A stretch of 64,000 bases of DNA from Chrysemys picta bellii (taxonomy: Eukaryota; Chordata; Testudines; Emydidae), in contig NC_088797.1 in NCBI RefSeq assembly GCF_011386835.1, positions 100,016,264-100,080,263 of the forward strand. Direction: 5' to 3'. This document shows positions 1-12,035 of the stretch, in pieces. How positions within the stretch are numbered: position 1 is the stretch's first letter; the number at the start of each line of letters is the position of its first letter. The notes under the pieces are model-generated. The model was not told where the DNA came from, ran no database searches, and worked only from the letters and a program-made list of their open reading frames with translations. A program made the position numbers and the translations under genes.

Positions 1-3000
1 ATAAAGCTGACTAACATTTTTCCATGAGGTGTGAGCTGGTATAATACATCTTTGCAAATAAAATTTTTCTGTAGGAACCCTAGAGAGCAAATATACTCCA
101 GGGCTGAGCTGAGCTTGGGGCAGGCCAGAGAGAGAAAGGAGCAGTCAAAAACTGTACTCCACCTTTGCAACCCCTCCCACCAATAGATGGTGGAATTAGT
201 CACAATGCATCCCCAATATAAATCAGAATGGCAAACATTTTAATATGGTGTTCTTTTGTATGAGAACATAGTAAAGTTAATAGCTCCAAGAAATAATGAA
301 AACATTAGGTACAATTGTAAATAAGTTTTTTTTCTAATGTTAAAATCTGTTTTTTTTAAAAAATCAAATCTCGAATAATAAAGCCTAGATATCTATTCTA
401 AAATGGAGCTGGTTCTTATATTTGGTACTAAACCAAGTATAGCAGTAAACAATAGGATACAAATATTCTTAATCTCAAAAATGAGGCTTGTATAATGATC
501 CATTTTGGCATAAATAAATCAAATGAAGGACCTGATCCCACAAGGTCCTGAATGCTCTTTGTAAGATGCTGAGTGCCTTGAGCTCTCATTGGCCTTCACA
601 GGAATTGTGGGTTCTTAGCATCTGTCAGGATAAGGCCCTTATCTTATGACTTTGAGTGCAGTCAAATAACACATGATGAATAACCATTTCATTCTGTCAG
701 TGTAAAAAGTGGCAATTTTTCAGAATTGCATCCAGTGGCTCTGACTCAGGGACAATTCCGGCAAATTCAGTGAGAGTTTGCATGCATAAGAATTGAGCAA
801 AGCAGTGCAGAAGCCAGGCCCTCCTCTGGATACACAGTGATAAGTTGCCTGTGGAAAGAGGGTATTCCACCTGGCCCACACGCTCTCCTTTCCCCTTCAT
901 TTTGTGGAAGCCTCTCCCTAGGGCTTCTACTGTGTCGGGGGGTGGGGGGGGGAGACCAAACACAGGGAAAATGAGCAAGTTAGGCTCCCCTAAATTCTCC
1001 TTCCACCAAACCCATGGGTGGAAATAGTGGGAATTAAAGCCTATAGTTCTATTGATTCCCATGGGTCTGCTCTTATGTGCTGTGGAACTTCTTCTATGGT
1101 GATTCCATAGTTAAAGTAGGTAGGGGTATCCCTAGTAGCATGGGTTCAAGAAATGGGGTGGGGCAGGCAAGAGGCCTCAGAGGCTTGTGGGGAGGCATTA
1201 GGTGGCTATGTGAGTGGCCCTCTTCATTTTGTTGGCTCCAGTCTTCACCAGGACCCAGAAGATCAGCAGGTTCTGGAGGCTAAACTCTTTGCTTCTTTTG
1301 CTGGGACTGTGGGAGGAGGTAACCTCCCTCCCTTGTGCCCCCGCCCCAGCTCAAGGGGTGTTTCCTAAGAAACACTGAATTGAAACTCAATTTCTGTTGA
1401 GGAGAGAGAGGCCCTGACTAAGGACCTCAGAATTAGTCCCTCACTTTTTAAACAAGGTATAGTATGCAACAGATAGCCACAATTACAGTGTACAGTGTGT
1501 TAATCTTTTACAGTGCTTTGATTTTAAATTGCAATTAAGCTGAATAAAAAGTTTTATAAAACACTCTACTGCATAGATTTTCAGCTAGACAGTAGGTTCT
1601 CCTGTTTGATAGAGCAGCAGCTTTTAAATCCTCTGTGTCCAGAATAAGAGTTACAATGTAATCATGTACAAAGTTAGTAAATATTGTTTAATACCATTCA
1701 ATTCACATTTTCTGACTCACTAACATTTCATAGACTTTTTATTGAAATGTCCCAAAATAGGAATAGTCAGTGAACCCTCTCTCTTTAATAATCCGTAACC
1801 AGAATTAATTATCACATTGATGCTTTTGCTTGTAACTTGTCATCAAGTGATTATTATGGAGCAAGAATGATTCAGCTCACTGAATTAGTCAGTGACCTAT
1901 ATATTCTGGAACTTCTGCTCTAATTTAACTGTGGTCAAAATGATGGAAGATCTGTCCAATTGCATTCTTGTTAAAGGTTTTCAACGGAATAAGTCTGGTT
2001 ACTATCATTCCTGTTTATAATGGAGTTTTTCACAATACTGTCACACGTGCTTTGGTATATTGATGGGGATCTTTAATTCATGCAGCCATATCTCCACCCC
2101 ACTCCCCAAAAGCACTGTGCAGGAAATAGAAGGTTGGTCCTAATGCCCTGAAGTCAATGGAATTTTTGCCATTGAATTCAGTGGAAGCAGGACTGAGCCC
2201 TAAATTATTAAACTACTCTTTTCTTTTACTTTCAATCCCTTAGGAGTACTATGTACTGGAAAAAATGTCTCCTTGTCACAATGAAATCATCCAAATGCTG
2301 TGCTGGCAAGTAGTAATCCAGCACTTAACAATCAATGTACTGCAGCAATTCATTAGTACCACACTGGATGCCCAGGAGAATGGAAAATGTGATAGACCTT
2401 ATAACTGCTGGCTGATGATGCTAAACAAAGAGGTTATAGTTATTTTAAGAGATCCACTTTGTGAACCCATGTATTTAAATAGAGGTGAGAACTTTCTATA
2501 TGAAACATTTCCAAAAGAAACCATAGGAAGGAAAATTATTAAATACACATTGATACAGTATTAAGGCTGCACAGTTAAACACCCTCAAATTCAAGAAATG
2601 CAAAAATAAAGGTTCCAACATCATTGACTTGGCAGTATGGTACTACTTGGACGCTTTACAATATACAGTTAAGATAAATTAGTCACTTATTAAAATCAGC
2701 AGTGTTCTGTATGGAGCTAGACAAGAGGGGTGGGAAGGAGGGAAGGTTTTAAGGTGGGTGTTTAAAGGTGGTGTCTATGCAGCTGAGAGGGTGGGCACAA
2801 GAGATGATGAGACTGGAGAAGTTGTGCTGTTTGGCCGGGAAGATGGCAGAGCTGAAGGAGGAGAGAATAAATGTAGAGTGGAGGAAATCCATGTAGTCAT
2901 GGGACTTTCTCCAGAGATGCTCAGCAGAATGGGAACAGGAAGAGAAAAGCAGTTGTTGGGAGTTAATGGGACAGGCTTTTCAGTGGAAAGGGGTAAAGCG

Positions 3001-5767
3001 TGGTGGTGTCAGTGGAGTGACTGTTCAGCATATATTGTTTCTCTGGCCTTGAAATGAGATTATAGCAATACTCTTCAAGAATCACAATATATCCATATAC
3101 AGTAAATCCCATACGAGAGACCACCCTTATTAACCCACCTCCTCACTTAAGAATGCCCTAAAAATATTCCTAGGTAAAATGGACAGTATTTTTTAAAAAG
3201 ATACTAAAATTAGGCTCCTAAATCCTGATTAAGCCATTGATTTAAGTGGACTGACTTTTCAAAAGATATGAGCATTCAGCAGCTCCCGCTTGACCTTGTC
3301 ACACATAGAGAGCTTTCTCCCGAAGTAGAATATGCTACTAGTGTCACAAAGCAGTGCTAAATCATAGCACTGTCTCTTCTGCATTAATACCAATCAGTCC
3401 TATTCTTATGGTGATCACCCAAAAAATATAGCATTAAATTTGGTTGTCCAGAACCGAGATATCAGAATCTCCATCTTTACCCTGTTCATTTATTACTTTA
3501 TCACTTCAGATATAAATATTCCTGTCTCATCATTGGCTTCATGTTGCTAAGCAACAGTCAACCAAAAATGTAATCAAACACTTGTCTCAGTGTTTGAGGA
3601 GTTGACATTTATTTTCACTTTCCTTAACTACTTACCTGCAAATGAAAAACCTCTCTCTGTAATGGTATCAACTTAATCCAGTCTTCAAAACTTCAATAGA
3701 GACATTTTAGTATGTAACTTATTTATAGATATATTTTTGTCTCACACATACACACCCCTCCCATATACCCTTAAAACTAGCTTGTCAGCTTTGGCTCCAC
3801 CAGCTGAGGGCTTTGTGCTTCTGATTTAGTAGGACATATATTATCACCACCAAAGCGAAAAGCCATCAGACATTACAGACACTGGAAAGAACCAGATGGA
3901 CTCAAGGCATGTGAAGAAAGCAGACAAAGAGTCATACGTTTGCCTCACCAGAGCATAGAGGTTACCTAGTATAGACTCTGACTCTTTTCCCCAGCAAGTC
4001 TGTTTCCTATTTCACTCCATACTCCTCTGCTTTGTTGAAACAGCTGCATCTTTCCAGCATGGTATGAATGGATATCACAAATAATATTTGTACAGCAATT
4101 TCTAGCTACTATACAAACAGAAAAATAATCACTCTCCTAATTGCCTTTTTTCTATACATATAGTACATTCTTTCTTAAAAGATGCAAAGACACTTTATGA
4201 ATACCCAGAGGAGTGAAAATTTGTACCTTCTGTTAATTCTGCTGCTGATTTTCACACTCTCTGCTTTACTTTTTAGTAAGAAAAATGGAAATAAAAACGT
4301 TTCTTTTTTATGGAGGATGTAGACACAATATCTCAAAGACTATTGTACCTTCTAAAGATTTCTTGGAGTAAGGAGAAAAAAAGATGGTGCATGTCAGAGG
4401 CAGAACATTTTGAACCATGCTTATTTTGTTATTTGGTATAGTACATGCATGAATCTGGCAGTATACTATTAATATAATACACTATCAATTACAACTATAT
4501 ACAGTACATCATGTGGACTACACAGACCATATAGAATATGAATAGCTGGATTTTTGAGGTTTCCTAATCAGAGAAACTTTTCTATATTGAAGTCCATAAA
4601 TTGCTCTGAATCTACATGTACAATTCCCATTGACATCAGTAAATTATGCATGTGGATACATTTTGATATGGAAACTAGGAATAGACTTATTTAGGGTGGC
4701 TTAATGCCTCTTTGTGCCCCTACACTAGTGCAGAGGGGCCCAACTGCAGGGTAGGATTTAGACCTTTGGGTCAAGCCGCACTTCTTTTGAAATTAAGGAG
4801 AATATTACTGATAACGTCAATGTGAACAAAATGGAACTCCAAAATACTAAATATACAAATGGTGGTGGCAAATATCAGTAGTGAGAGAGAACCTAACTAA
4901 TTTACAAAATATGTTGGAGTGGAAGCACTTTGTAATTGTCAGTAATACTTGCTCTATATTTTTATTGTAAAATAATGTGCTAATAGATATCTGACCAGAT
5001 TGGTATGTAAAGATGCATTCTTCATTTCACAAGCATCCCTTTTCCTCTGGCTTCTATCAGGGACATGATATTCTAATTGTTATAGAAACAAAATTTGCTG
5101 CTGGGCTAATGCCATGTGAAACTTGGAAAACACCGATAGTTGAACATCTGCTCTTTGAAAGTGAAGCTGGGCAAATGTTCAGGCTCAAGGAATGTGATGA
5201 ATTTGTAATATTGGCTAAATCTAGTTAATGTATCCTGCAGGCAGGTGCTGGGCGAACTTTCCCAAATGGTTCTGCTTAAGTCCTGCTGCCCTCCTACTCT
5301 TTCAGGTCTTGAAATTCTCTATTTTTTTTTTTAAAGTGGAAATGATCTCAAATTGGCTTTGTAAGGTAGGAAAATGCTCAGGGTGGACTAAACTATTAAT
5401 AATACTTGTGCTTTATATAGTGCTTTCCATCCAAGTTTCTCAGAGAGATTAATAAATACCAATTAGGTCTCACAGCACCCCAATAAATATTAATATACCC
5501 ATCTTAGAGATGGTCAGCTGAGTCATAGAACTCTATTAAAGTCAATGGAAGACCTGTGGATAGAACTTACTGTATAGATTAAAAAATAGTCCAGTCCTTC
5601 AAAGTGCTATAATGCACTGAGCACTCTCAAAATTCATGGGAACGGAGAGCACTGTGCATAACTGAACCATAGAGAGAAAATAAAATGTTCCTATTTGAAC
5701 CCAGTTTTTCAGGTTCCCCAGAGCTGAAAAGATAATGCACTAATCCAATGAACATTTAATTGATATT
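1..5767. other. Intergenic, AT-rich; no gene supported
   Basis: I see no spliced-exon signature or long conserved frame. Faint palindromic repeat pieces occur near 530-640, 2140-2203, 3190-3260 and 4620-4660. A 99-codon frame at 2265-2564 has no recognisable motif. Confidence 0.6.
2140..2203. repeat. Palindromic dispersed repeat fragment
   Basis: 'ctgaagtcaatggaattttt' is followed by 'gccattgaattcagtggaag', forming an imperfect hairpin around a 'caatgg' core, then 'caggactgagccct'. It resembles the elements at 22357 and 42523. Confidence 0.5.
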
Positions 5768-6120
5768 TAGGCTTGAGAGAATTACTTTTTTAATCGATAA
5801 ATGTCAATTTCACCAGATACGCACAAACCAACAAGAAATATGTCCATTGATTGAGTTGAAATTTATAGCTAGGCAAAGTAAGAAAAATGCTGCTCAAGAA
5901 CTTAAAGTTTGACTTAAGGAGATTTTTCTATATTTTGACATGTGAGGTTGACAATTTTGTGTTTTTAACCATTATAAAGTGTTAACCTACTGAATCTCAA
6001 TGCCTACTGTCTGGACTCCCTCGCAACCCCATAATTTCCCACAACTGTGTGAAGTTAAAATCAATACAAATTGAAAATGTTTAAAAATAAACATTGATAT
6101 CCATCAATTATAAAAAATCT
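5768..6120 (+). repeat. Unassigned dispersed repeat, copy 1
   Basis: This AT-rich 353-bp segment is collinear with 18404-18765. Shared blocks in order are 'taggcttgagagaatta', 'gtcaatttcaccagata', 'gaaatttatagctaggcaaa', 'ttaaagtttgacttaaggag', 'acatgtgaggttgacaattt', 'aatttcccacaactgtg' and 'taaaaataaacattg'. No coding frame or inverted ends are seen. I do not recognise the family. Confidence 0.75.
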
Positions 6121-6189
6121 ACCAAACCTACTGATATTTGTGTGTGTAATATATTGGCTAAAGTGGTCACTAGTACCTAGTTCTAATGA

Positions 6190-6300
6190 AGGTCAAGAGC
6201 CTACTCTTTTATCTAATGAAGCTGTTTTGCTAGGTTAGTGATAGAGACCTGTGCTTTGGCTTCTAGAAGGTGTGGGTTCTATCCCCACTATATGATTTGT
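6190..6300 (+). mobile_element. tRNA-derived SINE fragment
   Basis: A degenerate A box region (gctaggttagtgatagag) is followed by 'acctgtgctttggcttctag' and a B-box-like 'gtgggttctatcccca'. The same arrangement, with the same 'ctgtgctt' anticodon-arm-like block, occurs at 31066. It looks like the tRNA-derived SINEs known from turtles (Cry I type), but the assignment is by resemblance only. Confidence 0.5.
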
Positions 6301-9300
6301 GATGATGTTAATTCATTGTGCATCTAGTTAAACAGTTGTGTATGATACAGCATTTGTTTGGAAATTATATGGCTCATCATACATGCTCACAATGTTGGCA
6401 GGCACAATCCTGTCTTTCCTAATAAATTCATATAGATTTGATTCTATGTCTGAACAAATAACTTTGCTAACTTTTGTCAGGAATGTCACAGCTGCAGTTG
6501 AGATTTTAAAATCACGGAACAGGATGCAATTTTTCATCAGGAGTGCAGCCAGGGGCCTTGGTCCAAAGCTTGATGAAAGTGTCAGACACAGAAATATATC
6601 TTTATCAACTACCTTTCATGATTTGTTTCTAATTCACTTGACATTTCTGTTACTTGATGGAGAAAGGTGCATTCTTCCTCAAATACTTTCAATAACTGCT
6701 GAGCAAACATATGATTCTTTGTAGCTGCTTGTCAGCAGCACCTAGTTAAGTGGCCTCTGTAAAATGACTTTAACTGAAAGAAATCCACTCTAGAGCAGTG
6801 TACCATATTTAAACAAAGGAGCCTTAAAACACATGCAGAACAAAACACACCTCTGTCAAATACCCTCTATACACATTTTGAATTATTTTTATAAGACGCT
6901 GCTCATTTGCACTGGAAAATGTTATTTTACATAAATGCCAAAAAACTGCATACATAGCAATACTGTAGTTAATATTTTTAGACCCCTATGAAAAAATTCA
7001 GGGGTATCAATCCTACAGCAAATATAACTTGTCCTCTTTATGCCATGCTGTAAAAAGTTAATATTCAGCATGTTATGCCTCCTCATTCATGCCTGATCCA
7101 CAGAAGATATGAATGTTACAACTCTCAGCCAGAAGATTTAAGAACAGATTTTTAAAGACACTTAGACACCTAGTACAATTTTCAAAAGCACCTACCTCCT
7201 ATTGATTTCACAGAGCTCATTTTGAACTTCAGTGCTCCTCCTCCCACCTCTGATGTAGGGAGTATGGGCAGGAAAAAAGGGGAGCATAGCCAGAGTGAGT
7301 ACCACTGTGCTAGGTTGATTCGTGGCTGCAGAATGTCCCTTTGGGCCCCTTTAAAACCGCTCTAAGGCATTCTGAGAGTCAAAGTAGCAGCTAGAGACTT
7401 AAGAACTGCTTAAAGCCACCTTGGCACTTTCCTGTCCCGCCCCATTCCAAACCCAGCTCAGCTAAACCAGAGTCTGGAGCCCATACTACATGGCCTGACA
7501 AACAAGGAGAATTCTCATAACAGTTGAGCAATGAGGTTATACCCCTAGACCCATACTTGTCCAGAAGCTACAAAGCTTGTCTTCAAATAAGCATATTCTC
7601 TGAGGTTCTTGAGAACTAGTTTCCTTCTTTTTGTCTTAAGTTATCCCACTAAAAATCAAGTGCCCCTTCTCACATTGCCAGCAATGGTAGATGTTCAGCA
7701 ATCAGCATTTTTGAAAAATCAAATCATTATTTAGGTGCCTAAATACACTTTTTAAAAAATAAGTACCCATACTAAGAGTGTAAAAAACCTGGGGCTCACT
7801 CCATACAGATTTTCCATTAGGAGCAGCAATAATCTGTGTGGAGTTATGTGAGAAAGGGCCATTTCTTGAGCAGGAGGTATATGCCCATCAACATACAGAC
7901 CATGCCCTTTGACCCATAGTCCCTGTCCTAGAATGGTCCTTCATGGTTCCTGTCATGGAGTGAGTACAGAGTTGCCTAGTTTGGGATTTGAGGAAAAGCC
8001 CAGATAAGCATGATGACCTGATTAGTTATACATTCTTTTAGCTGTACTAAGGACCATCACAAATCTCACCACCTTCGACTTTAAGTGCAAGACACATTCC
8101 TTTGACCTTGCTAATACATAGCAACATTTTTATTTAAAAAAAACAACCCTACCAAAACAAGACACTCCACTGTACCCGCTTCTCCCTTGGGGAGAGGATG
8201 AGAGAACAAACAACCCATGCCAGATGTTAGTCATGACACTTAATGTATTACCAGAAGGCATGGTAGTTCATGATGAGCATGATAAAAGAACCTATATAGA
8301 ATAGAAGATGGACAGTTTCCCACCTGCAATACTGTTGCTAACTGCAAATTTTGTGTTGGCTGGCTAAGCATAGTGCCTGTTAGAATTTGGCCCTAAAACT
8401 GGCTGTTTGCCAACTATAACAACTGAAGGATAGATCAGCTGCAACAAAATGAACAATGATGCTATAATACAATATCTTAGAGATTTTTCCTTATTTTAGT
8501 GATGCATGTAAATATTAATATGTGATATTTTTAAACTTGACTTTGGAATGTTGGAGTCACTCTGTGGGAAAATCATTTGTCCATGGTTGTATAACAATCA
8601 CTTCCCAACAGTCAAAACTCTGGCTACAATCTGCTTCTAATTAGTCAACAGGACAAGACAGGGTGAGCATTGTCCTAGTACAATGTTGTATAGTGGATTC
8701 ACTGAAAGTAACCCAAGAGGAACATTTTAATAGTCAGAAATACCAAGTTATTTTTTGCAGTGAGCGTGAAACAACTAGGAATTTAGATTTAAAAGGAAAA
8801 GCTTTTGTGTTTGTTCTTAATTCTTTTGAAACATAATTAAACTGATTTAAAAATACTGTAAATGTTATTTAAAACACTGATAACTGTGTAATAATATAAA
8901 ACAGTAGTGCCCAGTCCAATATATTTTGACATAGACTGCTATGGCCATCATTGTCCTAGTATCTGATTATCATTCTTGTGGGATGTACAGAAAATTCAGG
9001 AATACTTCTCTAATTACTATTCCATGTATCCACAGGGAGATAATTCAGCTGTCAATGGGAGTGTGGTTAGTCTGTTTGCAATTGAAAATAAGGCAGGTTG
9101 TTGATAGGACAATCTGTATTCAAATATGTGTCATGCCATAGAGAATTTCTGCCTCAGTCTGTATGCTTCTGGGCACAGAGAATATTCTGCTGGAAAAGTG
9201 TAATTAAGTAACTAATGATATTCCAGTTCTAAAAGTACTATGATTATACCATATTGTGTTTACATACACCACATCTATATAAAATGTGCATGATTGTTTC

Positions 9301-10329
9301 AATTAAAATACAAATAGAGCCTAAAGATTTTTATAATGCTTGTTAATTTAAAAATACTGTAATTCTATCTGAACTCCATAAGTTTTTGGCACGATACCTG
9401 TAGTTATAGTAATTAACTTTAGATACAAAATGAATCCTCAATGAAGAAATTATTTATAGAGATCAATCTAATCTATGCAATTTTTCTTAAAAAAAAAATC
9501 AATAGTTTAGGAGCATATGATTTCACTATAAACACAGCACATATTGCTACCAGAAGTGATATGGAAGCAAACAACAAAATGTTTACACCAAATGAATAGT
9601 TGCATTTATTATATCTCTATCTAGTGATCAGAAACATTGCAAACTGGCTGAACATTTGCTCAGCCTAATGGAAGAACTTGGCTACATGTATTTCTGGAAC
9701 ACACAGATATCATGGAAGGGAGTTCAGCCAAGCAGAAATGACTAGAATCATTTCACTTTTAAGGACAGATTTGTTGCCCCTTTTTTCTTCTGAAAGTCTT
9801 CTGACCTCTTGGCATTATTTTTCTCCCACTCTTGTGCTCAATCAGTATAGTTCAGATGAGAAGAAGATGAGCCAACTCCTTTGTCTCACAGTTTGAGTTA
9901 AACTACAGTCCTATGATATTTGGGTCACTTATTGTGTAATTTGACAGCTGTTACTTGTTCTAATATAATTTTTAAAATCACAGACAACATGTACCTGTAA
10001 AACAGGCAGCTGTCTGAACACTTTACGTGCCTCTGACAAGAACTTGAAAATGCAATAAAGACACAGCAACCCCATAATACTGGTAAGTAACATTTCTGTA
10101 TAGCACTGACTGTACAAAAGGATCACCTTGTAAAATTTTAATTTGTTCAGCACTTGAACTGAACATCTGTGTTTTTGATCTTGCCTTAGGTAAACTGACA
10201 GCCAGTGCTCAAATGGTAAAGAATTCATAAAGAGCTTCCCTTACTTTCTATTCTGTATCCAGGTTTATTATGTTACTTCCATTAGGTCTTTTATCAAAAG
10301 GAGCGTATTTGGGAAGAAGGAGTCTTAAG
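6301..10329. other. Intergenic; no gene supported
   Basis: AT-rich sequence. A 128-codon plus-strand frame at 6338-6724 and a 69-codon frame opposite it show no family motif. A weak palindromic repeat piece is near 7140-7220. Confidence 0.55.
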
Positions 10330-10485
10330 AATAGGGAACTGACTGGACCTTAGGAAATCTAGGTACAATTCTCAGCTCTACCAGGAGACTTTCTGTGTGC
10401 CCTTGGGCAAGTCATTTAATCTCCCTCTATGCTTCAGTTCCTCTTCTCTAAAATCTGAATTAGTAATACTTCCTTACCTCAAAGG
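10330..10485 (+). mobile_element. MIR-like SINE (CORE-SINE)
   Basis: The segment contains the diagnostic MIR core 'tgcccttgggcaagtcattt', followed by 'aatctccctctatgcttcag', 'ttcctc' and the 'ctctaaaatctgaattagta', 'atacttccttacctcaaagg' tail. The 5' part 'ggtacaattctcagctctac' matches the tRNA-derived/core junction. It is diverged, as expected for an ancient SINE. Confidence 0.82.
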
Positions 10486-10523
10486 CATCCAACTCCCCAG
10501 CAGCTAAGACAAATGCTGGCCAT
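10486..10523 (+). repeat. 38-bp block identical to the LTR at 17369-17406
   Basis: The block begins catccaactccccagcagc and ends gacaaatgctggccat. It is an exact inverted match of 17369-17406 inside the LTR. Weaker similarity continues to about 10560 ('aatatctgtggggtactcaa' versus 'caatatctggggtgctctag'), with about 55 bp missing. It directly follows the MIR-like SINE. Confidence 0.8.
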
Positions 10524-10535
10524 CATTAATATCTG

Positions 10536-10571
10536 TGGGGTACTCAACTATGGTACTCAACTATGGTACTA
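10536..10571 (+). repeat. Short tandem duplication (14-bp unit)
   Basis: The unit ggtactcaactatg is repeated twice, with a third partial copy (ggtact). It lies at the end of the LTR-like block. Confidence 0.8.
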
Positions 10572-11035
10572 TAAAGACACCAACCATATAAGTAGATTGA
10601 TATTTTCTCCTCATTCCATATCCGTCTTTTTGAGCCAGGGTTAAGTTTAGCTAATATTAAGCTGCTGACTAAAGTTTCAGACAAAGCTGTTTTTCTTGCT
10701 TGTGATTTTAAGCTGATACTTCAGTTTCTATGCTAGAAGTATAGGGCTTGGGTATAGCAGCTTTCCTGACCCTGAAGAGAAGGACTTTCTGTGCTTGAAT
10801 AATACATTTCAAATGACAATTCTTGCTAAGAGACTGGCAACAAGTGGGAATTGATACATAGGAACTTACACATCTGGAAATATGAATGAAGCAAGGACAC
10901 AAAGTCTTAAATTTTACTCCCCACAGATTTATAAGAAAGAGTTGCCCAAATCAGGCTCCAGGTGACCTGCGATCATTTAATTTCAAACCTCAAATATTAG
11001 ATCAGATCTCTAGCGGGGAAAAAACAAGTAAAGCA

Positions 11036-11190
11036 AAGACTGGCCATACTGAGTCAGACCAGTGGTACCTGTAGACCAATACCATATATCTGATAGTGGC
11101 CAGTATCGGATGCTTCAGAGGAAGGTGTGAGAAACTCTATAGTAAAGGTTTCTGGAATAACCTTTCTGTAGGGTAAGTTTCTTCCTAACT
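11036..11190 (-). mobile_element. Short CR1 LINE 3' fragment
   Basis: The plus-strand start 'agactggccatactgagtca', then 'gaccagtggtacctgtagac', is the reverse complement of a CR1 3' tail. The 'gatagtggccagtatcggat' block also belongs to that UTR. It is about 150 bp, non-coding and diverged. Sequence on to about 11290 may be further CR1 UTR but I cannot place it. Confidence 0.65.
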
Positions 11191-11421
11191 CCCTCTCATC
11201 CCAAAGGGGCACATTAACAATTTCTACCAACAGAGGACCCAGTGCCTCTCATTGGCCTTTACAAACCAGAAAAGACATGGGTCCATCCAGCTCACAGGTG
11301 AAGACCAGGACTTCCATCAAACTAAATAGCCCATTGAAGGCTTCTGTAGATGAGTAGAGAAAACAACACACAGAAAGAAGCCTCCTTCTCTTCCCATTCT
11401 GGGACTAACTGACAAAATGAA

Positions 11422-11879
11422 TGTAGCAGGGTTGGCTGCCACCTAAGCACCCCCTTGTGGCCAGAAGTTACTCGGCAGTGCCCCACCCCTGTTTTCTCCT
11501 TCATAGGGTTCCTTAAACTCACAACAGTCCAAAAGAAATTAATACATTCCCTACATGGGGTCCAATTTATTCACTCTTCAATTATACACTGGTCACCCAG
11601 GCCCCAACCCCAGTTCAATATCTCTCTCCCTTTAGTTGGGGGTGGGAGGGTAGCCCTCTTTCCCAGAGCTAGGACAGTTCAGTCCCTGCAAGAACTAATC
11701 TTGCTAGGTGCAAGTGCTTCAGCCAGCCAGCTACAGTTTCTCAAGCCTCTACTTCCTGAATGTCCCCCTACTCCCTCCCTTACTGCAGCCACCTGCTGCT
11801 CTTTATAGGGAATTTCCCGATCCCGCTCAAGTGGGGCTCCTCCTGTAATCAGGGTTGGCTTAGCCCTAGGTTTTCCACA
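11422..11879 (-). mobile_element. Probable solo LTR (gypsy-like)
   Basis: On the minus strand the segment begins TGTGGAAAACCTAGGGC and ends CCAACCCTGCTACA, with a TATA-like cctataaagagcag about 70 bp in and a gaataaattgg polyadenylation-type sequence further on. This is the layout of an LTR of about 458 bp. I do not see adjoining gag/pol sequence or a clean target duplication, so the ends are approximate. A plus-strand open frame of 117 codons inside it is a shadow. Confidence 0.55.
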
Positions 11880-12002
11880 TGATAGGGCAAGCCATCCTGT
11901 TATAATGGATGTACACTATCAGATTTAGGAACAAGACATTTCTAACATTTAAGAATAGATAAACATAGCATCACTATGTTCTCTCCACAGGGAGTATTGA
12001 AA

Positions 12003-12007
<5 letters not shown>

Positions 12008-12034
<27 letters not shown>

Positions 12035-12035
12035 T
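12008..12035 (+). repeat. (GT)n microsatellite
   Basis: About 13 uninterrupted GT units. Confidence 0.95.

Noticed and set aside
2265..2564. 99-codon plus-strand open frame
   Set aside because: Length is possible by chance in 64 kb; no motif and no neighbouring exon-like sequence.
6338..6724. 128-codon plus-strand open frame with an opposite 69-codon frame
   Set aside because: No recognisable motif, no splice or promoter context; a transposase remnant was considered but no diagnostic residues are seen.
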